Assembly (NCBI GenBank): GCA_023229605.1
Contig: JALNYY010000024.1
Span: forward strand, 1-38,690
DNA length: 38,690 bases
Source: Methylobacter sp.
GTDB lineage: Bacteria > Pseudomonadota > Gammaproteobacteria > Methylococcales > Methylomonadaceae
Direction of reading: 5' to 3'
In this document: piece after piece, positions 9,561-18,672 of the stretch
Layout of the letters: each line of letters begins with the position of its first letter
Numbering within the stretch: position 1 is the stretch's first letter
Made by a program: the position numbers and the translations under genes
Notes under the pieces: generated by a model
Database searches by the model: none
What the model was told of the DNA's origin: nothing
What the model saw: only the letters and a program-made list of their open reading frames with translations

Positions 9561-9730
9561 TCGCTGAGGCCGTTATCGCAGGTATATTTGCGGATACTCA
9601 ACTGCATTTGTTAATAGATTCGCCTCCTAAACTCACGGGTATTGCAAAATAAATTACATGATGATATGAATATATATGTCGATTCTTAATAGTTTTCGCC
9701 ATTTCTTTAAAGAAAAATAACAGATGGTTT

Positions 9731-9758
9731 TTGAAAGCGTCGTATCGACAACTAATAT
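9731..9758 (+). promoter_or_regulatory. possible sigma70 promoter for the SmbP-like gene
   Basis: TTGAAA at 9731-9736 and TAATAT at 9753-9758 are separated by 16 bases, and lie 25 bases before the start codon of the SmbP-like gene. The 220-bp gap upstream is AT-rich and contains nothing else I recognise. Confidence 0.5.
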
Positions 9759-9782
9759 AAATATTAATATGAGGAGAGAATT

Positions 9783-10121
9783 ATGAAAAAATTAGCATCC
9801 GTATGTGCAGGTTTATTACTTCTTTTAAGTACTTCTGTTTTTGCTAAAGAACAGGTCACCGAAGCTCTGGAACACGCCAATGCCGCGGTGGTTCATGGTA
9901 AAGCCGGTCATACGCCGCTTTTGCTCGAACACGCAAAAGCAGCTCTGGAAGATACACTGGCAGCCTCCATAGTAGCTAAAGGGGTGCCCAAAAACCATTT
10001 AGACGCCGGTGCTAAAGAATTACAAGAAGCGATTGATCAAGGCACTTTAGGTCACGTAGGCGTGGCTACGTCACATGCTGAAGCGGCTGTAACGCACATC
10101 AAAGCCGGCAGCAAAAAATAA
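9783..10121 (+). CDS. SmbP-like small metal-binding periplasmic protein
   Basis: This 112-residue protein has a clear signal peptide (about residues 1-22, ending SVFA) followed by a helical His- and Ala-rich repeat. Segments such as ALEHANAAVVHGKAGHT, LLEHAKAALED and TSHAEAAVTHIKAG have the hA.aAv.H.kaGH pattern of SmbP, the copper- and nickel-binding periplasmic protein described from Nitrosomonas europaea. It is expected to fold as a four-helix bundle and to buffer metals in the periplasm. A strong GAGGAGAG ribosome binding site precedes the ATG and a terminator follows, so it looks like a single-gene unit, probably well expressed. Confidence 0.8.
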   Translation: MKKLASVCAGLLLLLSTSVFAKEQVTEALEHANAAVVHGKAGHTPLLLEHAKAALEDTLAASIVAKGVPKNHLDAGAKELQEAIDQGTLGHVGVATSHAEAAVTHIKAGSKK

Positions 10122-10136
10122 TATCAATACAGCTTC

Positions 10137-10177
10137 GAAGAAGGGAAGGGGCGGATTTCCGCTCCTTTCTTCTTTAA
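10137..10177 (+). terminator. rho-independent terminator after the SmbP-like gene
   Basis: A long GC-rich stem (GAAGAAGGGAAGGGGCGGA pairing imperfectly with TCCGCTCCTTTCTTCTTT) around a short T-loop starts 15 bases after the stop codon and ends in a short T-run. Confidence 0.75.
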
Positions 10178-10368
10178 GTCTCTAATGACTTCCGGAAACG
10201 GTTATTAACCGCCTAAGCAGCAAGGATTTCCTGGTAGTTATTCCTGTCTGATTGATATATTAATCGCGTATCAAAATCCGGCAGTTGTTAAAGTCTCGGC
10301 CGGCGCACCTCTCAGCCAACGTCTACTCTGAACTTAAATCGAATTTCCAAGCGCAAGGGGTTGTATCT

Positions 10369-11184
10369 ATGCAAAAAATCTATCCCGACCCTTGCGAAAA
10401 AGTCTCCATTAAAGGCCTTTATCTTGCCCATCAATTGCATAAACAGGGTACGATCGGATCACCCTTTGTTTACGCCAACTTCCTGTCTAGTCTGGACGGA
10501 CGGATTGCGTTGGAAGACGCTGTTCAGGGCACATATATCCCCAAGCATATAACAACAGTTTCTGACTTTGGCTTATTTATGGAACTGCATGCGCAGGCAG
10601 ACTGTCTGATTACCCATGGCGGCTATATGCGGGCGCTGGGTGAAAAACGGCTGGGCAACATATTGCAGGTTAGAAACGATGATCTTGTTGAGTGGCGCCG
10701 GAACAATGGTTTAAAACCACAGCCCGCAGTGATTATCGCCAGCGCCAGCCTGGATTTCCCGCTGCACAACAGCTTACATGAACAAGCGCAAACGGTTTAT
10801 ATCGCGACGGGAAGCAACGCCGATCCGGAGCGTATCCGTTACTGGCAAGACTTAGGAGTCCCCGTGCTTTTTACAGGCGAAGATCGAATGGTTCGGGGTG
10901 CGCCTTTGATTCATCAGCTAAGCGGACTGGGCTACAAAACTATTTATCTTATTGCCGGGCCGCAGATGCTGGACACTGTCATCCGGGACAAGCAGTTATC
11001 AAGATTATACCTGACCATTACCCATCAGCTAATAGGCGGCAAAGACTTTCGTACTTTGCTGACCGGGGCTATGCTGGGACCGGAAGGCAATCTGATGCTC
11101 GAAGCGCTGTACTACGAACAGAACTCGCCGCCCGGATCAGGCCAGTTTTTTATTCAATTCGGCTTGGAGCGATTAATCCAATAG
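10369..11184 (+). CDS. RibD C-terminal domain / dihydrofolate-reductase-like protein
   Basis: This 271-residue protein resembles the reductase (C-terminal) domain of RibD, an NADPH-dependent fold related to dihydrofolate reductase. It contains the substrate-binding opening YANFLSSLDGRIALED, a central SDFGLFMELHAQADCLITHGGYMR segment, read as two stretches (SDFGLFME, then DCLITHGG), and the late nucleotide-binding IYLIAGPQMLDTVI. The deaminase domain of RibD is missing, so it may be a stand-alone reductase acting on a riboflavin-pathway or other pterin-like substrate. The start at 10369 has an AGGGG ribosome binding site; a TTG at 10285 would add 28 residues that are not family-like. No riboflavin genes lie nearby. 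Confidence 0.75.
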   Translation: MQKIYPDPCEKVSIKGLYLAHQLHKQGTIGSPFVYANFLSSLDGRIALEDAVQGTYIPKHITTVSDFGLFMELHAQADCLITHGGYMRALGEKRLGNILQVRNDDLVEWRRNNGLKPQPAVIIASASLDFPLHNSLHEQAQTVYIATGSNADPERIRYWQDLGVPVLFTGEDRMVRGAPLIHQLSGLGYKTIYLIAGPQMLDTVIRDKQLSRLYLTITHQLIGGKDFRTLLTGAMLGPEGNLMLEALYYEQNSPPGSGQFFIQFGLERLIQ

Positions 11185-11280
11185 CAAGAATAGTAATATT
11201 CCCGCAACCTGCGGCTACCGGATGATAGATTCACTGATTGTAATTTTCGTCATCGTCCTCACTGACCGGAGGAAATAAAT

Positions 11281-11652
11281 ATGAATCGGGATAAAACTAA
11301 AATTAATGTTTATTACGATGGAGCCTGTCCAAAATGCGTCAAAGACAGGGCTATCTACGAAAAAATCGCCGGTAAAACCGGTGAAAACGTCTGCTGGATC
11401 GACATTACCGGCCGGGAAGAGCAACTGCGTAAAATCGGCATCGATCCTCGCAAGGCGCTGACCGAACTGCATGTTCAGGATGAAAACCAGCGGATTTTGT
11501 CCGAGATGGATGCGTATATTCTGCTGATGGGCAAAGCGCCTTTGTTGAAGCCGCTGGCTTGGCTGATCGGCTTGCCGCTGATTCGGCCGTTGCTTGCCGG
11601 AATCTACCACTGGCAGGTTAACCGAAGGCTACGGCGTAGCGGACGGTTATGA
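11281..11652 (+). CDS. DCC-family (DUF393) thiol-disulfide oxidoreductase-like protein
   Basis: This 123-residue protein carries the DCC-family signature near its N-terminus, YYDGACPKC, in which the D-G-x-C-x-x-C arrangement resembles a thioredoxin active site. The middle part (ITGREEQLRKIGID..ALTELHVQD) is also typical of DUF393, a family suspected of redox function but little studied. The C-terminus is basic (NRRLRRSGRL). A GGAGG ribosome binding site precedes the ATG. Its TGA stop directly abuts the stop of acnA on the opposite strand, with no base between them. Confidence 0.8.
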   Translation: MNRDKTKINVYYDGACPKCVKDRAIYEKIAGKTGENVCWIDITGREEQLRKIGIDPRKALTELHVQDENQRILSEMDAYILLMGKAPLLKPLAWLIGLPLIRPLLAGIYHWQVNRRLRRSGRL

Positions 11653-14346
11653 TTAATCCACCAATTTCTTCAACACCGTGCGCAGAATGCCGCCATCCCG
11701 GTAATATTGGATTTCTATCGGCGTATCGATGCGGCTTACAGTCTTAAAACTTGTGACGCTTCCATCGGGCGCGGTTGCCGAAACATTAACCTCCTGTTGC
11801 GGCAGCATTGTATCGGAAATATCGACACTAAACGTTTCCGCTCCGGTTAGTTCCAGGCTCTTGGCCGATTCGCCGTCGATAAATTGCAGCGGCAAAATGC
11901 CCATGCCGATCAAATTGCTGCGGTGTATCCTTTCGTAGCTCTCGGCGATGACCGCTTTTACTCCCTGCATAAACGGGCCTTTCGCCGCCCAATCGCGGGA
12001 CGAGCCGGAGCCGTATTCCTTACCTGCAAGGATGCACAGCGGTATGCCCGCATCTTTATACTTCATTGCGGCATCGAAAAAGGTCATCGGTTCGCCGCTC
12101 GGATGATAGACCGTAGCATTGCCTTCAACGCCCGGAAGCAACTGGTTATGAATGCGGATATTGGCGAAAGTGCCGCGGCTCATCAGCTGATCGTTGCCCC
12201 GCCGCGAACCGTAACTGTTCCAGTCTTTTTGCTCGATGCCTTTCCCCAAAAGATACAAAGCCGCAGGAGAGCCGGGGGCGATTTGACCGGCCGGTGAAAT
12301 GTGATCGGTGGTCACGGAATCGCCGAACAAGGCCAGCACCCGCATGCCGGCAAGCGGGTGTATCTGTTGCCGGCCTGTCGTCAATCCATCGAAAAACGGC
12401 GGTCTCCTGATATAAGTCGAATTATCGTCCCAGCCATACAGCTCGGTGCCGCCGACCTTAACCTTCTGCCATGCCTGGGTGCCGGTGAAAACATTCGCAT
12501 AACGCTCCCGGAACATCTCAGGCGTCACAAACTGCCGGATCACTTCGGCCACTTCCCAAGGCGTAGGCCAGATGTCTTTCAGGTAAACCGGCTTGCCGTC
12601 CTTATCTTCGCCCAGCGGTTCGCGGGTAATATCCAAAGCCGTCGATCCCGCCAACGCATAAGCGACGACCAGCGGCGGAGAGGCCAGATAGTTGGTCTTG
12701 GTCAATGGATGTACGCGGCCTTCAAAATTCCTGTTGCCGGACAGTACCGCCGACACCACCAAATCGTTTTCCGTTATCGCTTTTTCAACCGCTTCATCCA
12801 GCGGGCCGGAGTTGCCGATGCAAGTGGTGCAGCCGTAGCCGACCAGATAGAAGCCGAGCTGTTCCAGAAAGCCAAGCAGCTCCGACTTTTTTAGATAATC
12901 CGTTACCACCATTGAACCGGGGGCCAACGAGGTTTTCACATAGTTTTTAACCATCAATCCTCGCTCCACCGCCTTTTTGGCCACCAGACCGGCTGCCAGC
13001 ATGACCGATGGATTACTGGTGTTGGTGCAGGAGGTGATCGCCGCAATGACGACAGCGCCATGGGTGATTTTTTCTTGTGCATCATTCCTCGAAACAATGC
13101 CGCTACGTCCCAGATCGTTTTCAGACAGCCCCATGCCCTTGTTGCCGACCGGCGCGGTCAGCGTCTGCCTATAGGTCGGCCCTACTTGGCTGAGGGCGAT
13201 ACGGTCTTGCGGGCGCTTGGGGCCGGCAAGCGAGGGTTCGATTGTGCCGAGATCGACTTCCATGATCTGGGTGAATTCGGGGTCCTGCGTATCGTCGGTG
13301 CGGAACAAGCCTTGTTCCTTGGCATAGCGTTCGGTCAGGTCGATCAGCGCATCGCTACGTCCGGTCAGGCGCATATAGCTGAGGGTCTCGTCATCGATCG
13401 GGAAGAAACTCACTGTCGAACCTTGCTCGGGCGCCATATTACTGAGCGTGGCCCTATCCGGGATACTTAGATTGGTCAGCCCGGAACCGTAAAACTCGAT
13501 GAATTTACCGACCACGCCAAAGTTCCGGCAAAGCTCCGTGATGCGCAGCACTAGATCCGTCGCAGTGACGCCCGGAGGCAGTTCGCCGGTCAATTTAATG
13601 CCGACCACATCGGGAACCAGCATGTAGACGGGCTGATCCAGCATTACCGCTTCTGCCTCAATGCCGCCGACACCCCAGCCGAGCACACCCAAGCCGTTGA
13701 TCATCGGCGTATGCGAATCGGTGCCGACGCAGCTGTCGGGATAACAGACGTTGTCCTTATTGCGGAAGACAACATGCGCAAGGTATTCGAGGTTGACCTG
13801 GTGAACGATGCCGGTCGAAGGCGGAACCACGCGGAGATTTTGGAACGCCGACTGCCCCCATTTAAGGAACTCATAGCGTTCGGCGTTTCTTTCAAATTCG
13901 ACCGTTTCGTTTAATAACAGTGCATTGGCCTTGCCGAAATAATCTACCTGCACCGAATGGTCGATGACCAAGTCGCAGGGAATAAAAGGATTGATTTTTT
14001 TCGGATCGCCGCCGAGCCGTTTCATCGCATCGCGCATTGCGGCCAGATCGACGATAGCCGGAACGCCGGTAAAATCCTGCAAGATCACCCGGGCCGGTTT
14101 GAATGGGATTTCATATCGGGCGCCTTGCGCTTGCCAGTTGGCGACGCTTAATACATGATCTTGCGTAATCGCGTCGCCGTCGCAGTTGCGCAATAAAGAC
14201 TCAAGCAGGATTTTTATCGTATGCGGTAGCCGTGAGACATTAGAGGTGCCGGAAGCTTCAAGCCGGGACAGGGAATAATACGAAACCGAGCCGAAACTAT
14301 CGGCTTCCAGTTGTTGATGCGCACCAAATAGATCGTGGTTAGTCAT
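11653..14346 (-). CDS. acnA: aconitate hydratase A
   Basis: This 897-residue enzyme isomerises citrate to isocitrate in the TCA cycle. The length and domain order match the AcnA/IRP type (E. coli AcnA is 891 residues). The three cysteines that bind the 4Fe-4S cluster are present: C440 in SCTNTSNPSV, and C506 and C509 in GYGCTTCIGNSG. The C-terminal swivel domain has YGSGSSRDWAAKGP. I chose the ATG at 14346 (MTNHDLFGAHQQ) because GGGAGG lies eight bases upstream; an upstream start at 14385 lacks such a site. It is divergent from fumC across 240 bases, so the two TCA genes may share a control region. Confidence 0.96.
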   Translation of the reverse strand: MTNHDLFGAHQQLEADSFGSVSYYSLSRLEASGTSNVSRLPHTIKILLESLLRNCDGDAITQDHVLSVANWQAQGARYEIPFKPARVILQDFTGVPAIVDLAAMRDAMKRLGGDPKKINPFIPCDLVIDHSVQVDYFGKANALLLNETVEFERNAERYEFLKWGQSAFQNLRVVPPSTGIVHQVNLEYLAHVVFRNKDNVCYPDSCVGTDSHTPMINGLGVLGWGVGGIEAEAVMLDQPVYMLVPDVVGIKLTGELPPGVTATDLVLRITELCRNFGVVGKFIEFYGSGLTNLSIPDRATLSNMAPEQGSTVSFFPIDDETLSYMRLTGRSDALIDLTERYAKEQGLFRTDDTQDPEFTQIMEVDLGTIEPSLAGPKRPQDRIALSQVGPTYRQTLTAPVGNKGMGLSENDLGRSGIVSRNDAQEKITHGAVVIAAITSCTNTSNPSVMLAAGLVAKKAVERGLMVKNYVKTSLAPGSMVVTDYLKKSELLGFLEQLGFYLVGYGCTTCIGNSGPLDEAVEKAITENDLVVSAVLSGNRNFEGRVHPLTKTNYLASPPLVVAYALAGSTALDITREPLGEDKDGKPVYLKDIWPTPWEVAEVIRQFVTPEMFRERYANVFTGTQAWQKVKVGGTELYGWDDNSTYIRRPPFFDGLTTGRQQIHPLAGMRVLALFGDSVTTDHISPAGQIAPGSPAALYLLGKGIEQKDWNSYGSRRGNDQLMSRGTFANIRIHNQLLPGVEGNATVYHPSGEPMTFFDAAMKYKDAGIPLCILAGKEYGSGSSRDWAAKGPFMQGVKAVIAESYERIHRSNLIGMGILPLQFIDGESAKSLELTGAETFSVDISDTMLPQQEVNVSATAPDGSVTSFKTVSRIDTPIEIQYYRDGGILRTVLKKLVD

Positions 14347-14586
14347 GATAGAAACCTCCCTTATGGGGTCGATAAATATTATCAACTGAAATAGCTTTTA
14401 CTCGTATCAGTTTTTTCGTCAAGGATTTTGATTCTATATTGAGGAAACCAATGGCTCAATTTGGACTTAAAACTGCGTGTGAATGAAATGGCACTTTCTA
14501 CCGGAAACAGGCAGAGAAGTTTCCTATTCAAACAGGGAAAAAAACGATATAGTCAAACTCCGTTCATCCTGACTCAGGAGGCCATC

Positions 14587-16038
14587 ATGATCGATAATGG
14601 CATTGAAACCCTGCGGCCAAACGAGCAACTCATGAAAAATAAGGCCCACAACACCCGTACCGAAACCGACTCCTTCGGCCCTATACAAGTGCCCGCCGAC
14701 AAATACTGGGGCGCGCAAACCCAGCGATCCTTGATTAACTTCAAAATCGGCAATGAACGCTTGCCCCGGCCTTTGATCCGCGCGCTGGGCATCGTCAAAC
14801 ATTGCGCCGCGCTATCGAATATCGCGCTGAACAACATCGATCAAAAAATCGGCTACGCCATAGCCGATGCGGCTCGGGAGGTTATCGACGGCAATCTGGA
14901 CGACAACTTTCCTCTGGTGGTCTGGCAAACCGGCTCAGGTACGCAGTCCAATATGAACGCCAACGAGGTGATTGCCAATCTGGCTATCGAGCGTCTCGGC
15001 GGTGCTATGGGATCTAAAACGCCGGTTCATCCGAACGATCACTGCAACCGCAGCCAGTCCTCAAATGACGCTTTTCCAACGGCCATGCATATCGCTGCGG
15101 TTGAGCAATTGCACCATTTGCTGATTCCATCGCTCCAGCATTTGCACCGAGCGCTATCCGATAAATCCCAGGCATGGAGTCAAATAATCAAGATCGGGCG
15201 CACGCATTTGCAGGATGCGACCCCGCTGACATTGGGACAGGAGTTTTCCGGTTACGCCGCCCAGGTGCAATTCGGTATCGACCGGATTAACGACAGTCTC
15301 AAACGGCTGTATCCTTTGGCGCAAGGCGGCACGGCGGTGGGTACCGGGCTGAATTCGAGACCGGGTTTCGGCGAACGGTTTGCCGAAGAAGTTGCGAAAT
15401 TCACTCAGCTTCCGTTCGTTTCCGCAGCCAATAAATTCGAGGCGCTGGCCGCGCACGACGCGATGGTGGAAATCTCCGGGGTTTTAAATACCATCGCGGT
15501 CGGCCTCAATAAAATAGCCAATGATATTCGCCTGTTGAGCTCGGGTCCGCGCTCCGGCATCGGCGAATTGTCGCTGCCGGAAAACGAACCCGGCTCTTCG
15601 ATCATGCCGGGCAAGGTGAATCCGACCCAATGCGAAGCGATGACGATGGTTTGTGCGCAGGTCATGGGCAATCATACCACCGTCACTTTTGCCGGGGCGC
15701 AAGGGCATTTGGAGCTCAATGTGTTCAAGCCGGTCATTATTTATAATGTGCTCCAGTCGATCCGGCTTATCGGCGATGCGGCGATCAGCTTCACCGATCA
15801 TTGCGTTGTCGGCATTGAGCCGAATATCGACAGAATTGCCGAGCTTATGGAAAACTCGCTGATGCTGGTGACCGCCTTGGCACCGCGCATCGGTTACGAC
15901 AATGCGGCCAAGATTGCGAAACTGGCTTTTAAAAATCGCAGCACGCTACGGGTAGAAGCTGTTTCCGGCGGTTTTGTGACCGAAGAGGAATTCGACAGGA
16001 TGATGCGTCCGGAGGAAATGCTTTCTCCAAATGGGTGA
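14587..16038 (+). CDS. fumC: class II fumarate hydratase
   Basis: This 483-residue protein is fumarase C, the iron-free enzyme that hydrates fumarate to malate. The body opens with RTETDSFGPIQVPADKYWGA and has QTGSGTQSNMNANEV, HPNDHCNRSQSSNDAFPTA and the signature GSSIMPGKVNPTQCE. It is somewhat longer than E. coli FumC because of about 20 extra N-terminal residues. The start at 14587 has a good AGGAGG site; an internal ATG at 14632 (MKNKAHN) would give a more standard length. An open frame extends further upstream but lacks family similarity. Being oxidant-resistant, FumC could complement iron-sulfur fumarases encoded elsewhere. Confidence 0.95.
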   Translation: MIDNGIETLRPNEQLMKNKAHNTRTETDSFGPIQVPADKYWGAQTQRSLINFKIGNERLPRPLIRALGIVKHCAALSNIALNNIDQKIGYAIADAAREVIDGNLDDNFPLVVWQTGSGTQSNMNANEVIANLAIERLGGAMGSKTPVHPNDHCNRSQSSNDAFPTAMHIAAVEQLHHLLIPSLQHLHRALSDKSQAWSQIIKIGRTHLQDATPLTLGQEFSGYAAQVQFGIDRINDSLKRLYPLAQGGTAVGTGLNSRPGFGERFAEEVAKFTQLPFVSAANKFEALAAHDAMVEISGVLNTIAVGLNKIANDIRLLSSGPRSGIGELSLPENEPGSSIMPGKVNPTQCEAMTMVCAQVMGNHTTVTFAGAQGHLELNVFKPVIIYNVLQSIRLIGDAAISFTDHCVVGIEPNIDRIAELMENSLMLVTALAPRIGYDNAAKIAKLAFKNRSTLRVEAVSGGFVTEEEFDRMMRPEEMLSPNG

Positions 16039-16110
16039 GCGTGTGGAGACTCCGGCAGGCTCAGCACTAACGGTTTCCACAGTCGCCATCAGCGGTTTTT
16101 AGGATTGGTG

Positions 16111-16599
16111 TCATTCATAAAGACATTCGCTCAAGTCGGGGGCTTTAACCGATTTGGACATCTTGCCGTCATGGATCATCTGAAAGGCTTTATCGAAATC
16201 CGCATTGATAAAGCTGCTCACTAAATGCGCGCACAAACAATAAACTTCCGAATAATTATCGGTGCTGCCGGAGGTGCAATTATTGATTTTGTCGGACAGG
16301 ATACGCATGATAGATAGGACAAATCCATCATTCCGCCATGTTACCGGATGGTCTATAACATCATCACCTCGCATAGCTATACCAGCCAATGCACAGTAGG
16401 CAAGATTAACCAGGCCGGCCAGTATTTTTACCATGTCTCCCGCTTTAATCGCTTTTAATACCGTGCTGCCTTCCTCCATCAGCAGCGCTTGATGGAAAAC
16501 AATATCCATATCGGATAACCGTACATTTGTCCCATGTTCCGCTTGCTGGAATGAAACTGCGCCGTGAAGTTCCCTAACTAACTTTAAATGCTTATTCAT
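16111..16599 (-). CDS. MazG-like / all-alpha NTP pyrophosphohydrolase-fold protein
   Basis: This 162-residue cytoplasmic protein resembles the all-alpha NTP-pyrophosphatase (MazG/HisE-like) superfamily. Evidence is the N-terminal MNKHLKLVRELHGAV, the helix ALLMEEGSTVLKAIKAGD with its acidic pair, the following LAGLVNLAYCALAGIAMRG, and the late FDKAFQMIHDGKMSKS, which parallels the F.EVHRSNMSK segment of the family. The second metal-binding helix usually reads E-L-x-D-L-x-Y; here it reads GLVNLAY, so key acidic residues seem replaced and catalysis is doubtful. The assignment is by pattern only. GGGGAT upstream serves as ribosome binding site. It lies just downstream of the DUF6494 gene on the same strand. 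Confidence 0.5.
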   Translation of the reverse strand: MNKHLKLVRELHGAVSFQQAEHGTNVRLSDMDIVFHQALLMEEGSTVLKAIKAGDMVKILAGLVNLAYCALAGIAMRGDDVIDHPVTWRNDGFVLSIMRILSDKINNCTSGSTDNYSEVYCLCAHLVSSFINADFDKAFQMIHDGKMSKSVKAPDLSECLYE

Positions 16600-16667
16600 G
16601 GGTTTTATCCCCTGTCTGTTATGGCGATTTTAAACCGCGTTAATGTGAACCAGATCAAGCAAAACAT

Positions 16668-16874
16668 CTATTCGAGCGCTATTTTTCCCTCGATGCAATG
16701 GCTGATGCCGATAGCCGGCGCATCCAGGGTCATCTTGACTTCTATGGTCTCAGAACCGTTCAGCTTTCCGGCTTCAACAGCTTTGAGAACGGCGTGCTCT
16801 ATCTCACGTTGTGAGGTGATGCCGACATTTTTGAGAAATTTCCTGATTTCGATATTTAATGTGTCTTCATTCAT
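16668..16874 (-). CDS. DUF6494 family protein
   Basis: This 68-residue protein has the pattern of the DUF6494 family: MNEDTLNIEIRKFLKNVGIT, then SQREIEHAVLKAVEAGKL, and a C-terminal strand-rich part ending in an acidic EGKIALE. The function of the family is unknown. An AGGAG site lies six bases before the ATG. It is followed after 68 bases by the MazG-like gene on the same strand, so the two may be co-transcribed. Confidence 0.75.
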   Translation of the reverse strand: MNEDTLNIEIRKFLKNVGITSQREIEHAVLKAVEAGKLNGSETIEVKMTLDAPAIGISHCIEGKIALE

Positions 16875-17008
16875 TTTGATCTCCTAAAGGCAAAGTTTCC
16901 GGCGTCTTGATCATTAAAGCTGTTGCGCCTGATGTTACGCGCATGCCGCCGAAAAAGAAATTATTGCCAATCAAAAGTTGCCTAGAACAAGTGAATTCGC
17001 GCTTCCGA

Positions 17009-18565
17009 TTACTGCAGATAACGATTAAAACCAGTCAACAGGGTTTCCAGGGCATTGCCGTTTTCGGTATTAATCGTTATTACATCGGATTGCTCTTGTT
17101 TCGACAGCGGCTGTGCTGATTGCTGCTGCCGATGCAGTACGTCCACTGTTGCTTCCGATGCGTCGTTTTGCCGTTGGCTGATGCGCCGGCATAATTCCTG
17201 ATCGGACGCTTGAAAAGTAATGATATGAAATGGCGCGCCGCAGTCGGCCGCAAGTTGCCGAAACAGGTCGCGTTGTCCGGTTTTAAGAAAGGCCGCGTCG
17301 ATAATTACCGGGAAACCGGCCTCAAGCACGGCCTTGGCAAGATCTTTAAGATGCAGATAGGTTTTTAGACCGGCCTCCTGGGTATAAACTCCGTCGTCAA
17401 TGCCGCTGCCGGTTTGATCCTCAGGCCGGTAGCCGAACAGCCGTTTGCGTTCTATATCGGAACGGATCTGGAACGCGCCTATTTTTTCGGCGAGTTGACT
17501 TGCCAGGGTGGATTTTCCTGAACCGGAATAACCGTGGGTAATTATCAGAACGGTTTGGCGGTTCTTAATAAAACGCTCGGCCAGATCGGCAAACACTGCG
17601 TATTCACAACGCGCCTGTTTGGCAACCTCATCGTCAGTCCGTTGCTGCGCCATGCGCAATAAGGAAACCTTGGCCCGCACCAGCGCACGGTAAACCAGGT
17701 AATAGCGCAGCAGGGCCAATCCTTGATAATCGCCGGTGTGTTGCAAATACCGGTTAAGAAAACGGTAAGCATAGCGGTCATAACCAAAGTGCAGCAGGTC
17801 GATAAACAAAAAAGCCACTTCGCTGATCACATCGACCCAGCGCAGCATCGGGTTAAATTCGATGCAATCGAACAGGGTGACCTTGCCGTTTATCAGCGTC
17901 ATGTTGCCCAGATGCATATCGCCGTGGCATTCACGTACATAGCCTTGTTGCTTGCGCAGCTGCATCAGGCCGGCCAGCTTGCTCCATTCCTTATCGCCCC
18001 ATTGCCGGATGCGCTGTAGCTGCTGTTTTTGAATATCATCGACCAGTAAAGGTTTGATATGGTCGAAATTCTCGACAAACCAATGGTTGATGTTTGTGCT
18101 GTCGCCGTAGGGGGAGTCTTTATCCGTCTGTTCAATCTTTTGATGGAAATCGGCAACAATATCGACAAGTTGATCGATTTGATCTGTACTCAGCTGGCCG
18201 TGCTCGGCGTACTCGCCTAGCAATTGTCCGGTCGGAAACCGGATCATCTTGACGGCGTATTCGATGGCTACGCCGGCACCGCCTAGTTGGGGGCGATCCT
18301 CTGTTCCGGTTATCGGTACGACCTCAAGATACAGCCCTGCGGCCAGGCGTTTGTTCAGTCTTAATTCTTCATCGCAGCAAAAGCGGCGTTTTTCCAGTGT
18401 GGAAAAATCCAGAAAACCGAAATTAATCGGTTTTTTGATCTTGTAGACATATTGCCCGGTCAGCAGCACCCAGGAAATATGGGTTTCAATGACGCGACAG
18501 GCAGTAATCTCGGATAATGCCTTGATCAGAGTGAGGCTTGAGTCCAGTGCTGTTTTGTTGCTCAT
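17009..18565 (-). CDS. bifunctional aminoglycoside-phosphotransferase-like / P-loop ATPase protein
   Basis: This 518-residue protein fuses two ATP-using domains. The N-terminal two-thirds is an APH-fold kinase: a nucleotide-binding start (VYKIKKPINFGFLDFSTLE), the catalytic loop CHGDMHLGNMT and the metal-binding segment VTLFDCIEFN. The last 170 residues or so are a P-loop kinase or ATPase domain, with Walker A GYSGSGKSTLASQL and later PVIIDAAFLK. This domain order is known from a widespread bacterial family of unproven function; despite the APH name there is no reason to infer antibiotic resistance. GAGG before the ATG supports the start. It stands alone on its strand between small genes. Confidence 0.85.
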   Translation of the reverse strand: MSNKTALDSSLTLIKALSEITACRVIETHISWVLLTGQYVYKIKKPINFGFLDFSTLEKRRFCCDEELRLNKRLAAGLYLEVVPITGTEDRPQLGGAGVAIEYAVKMIRFPTGQLLGEYAEHGQLSTDQIDQLVDIVADFHQKIEQTDKDSPYGDSTNINHWFVENFDHIKPLLVDDIQKQQLQRIRQWGDKEWSKLAGLMQLRKQQGYVRECHGDMHLGNMTLINGKVTLFDCIEFNPMLRWVDVISEVAFLFIDLLHFGYDRYAYRFLNRYLQHTGDYQGLALLRYYLVYRALVRAKVSLLRMAQQRTDDEVAKQARCEYAVFADLAERFIKNRQTVLIITHGYSGSGKSTLASQLAEKIGAFQIRSDIERKRLFGYRPEDQTGSGIDDGVYTQEAGLKTYLHLKDLAKAVLEAGFPVIIDAAFLKTGQRDLFRQLAADCGAPFHIITFQASDQELCRRISQRQNDASEATVDVLHRQQQSAQPLSKQEQSDVITINTENGNALETLLTGFNRYLQ

Positions 18566-18672
18566 GCTTATAACCTCGGCGCAATGAATGGTCGGATATT
18601 ATACGTTCACGGTATCGGGCGCAATGCCGGAAGGGTAGGGCGTTAAAGAATACTCAATCCTTGCGACAGATT

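Noticed and set aside
11884..14158. Several open frames on the plus strand within acnA
   Set aside because: They are shadows of a well-conserved gene on the other strand, without ribosome binding sites or family patterns.
14461..14586. N-terminal extension of fumC
   Set aside because: The extra residues have no family similarity, and the ATG at 14587 has an AGGAGG ribosome binding site.
17009..18565. Aminoglycoside resistance gene
   Set aside because: The APH-like fold is shared by many kinases, and the fused family is a common chromosomal one of unknown function.
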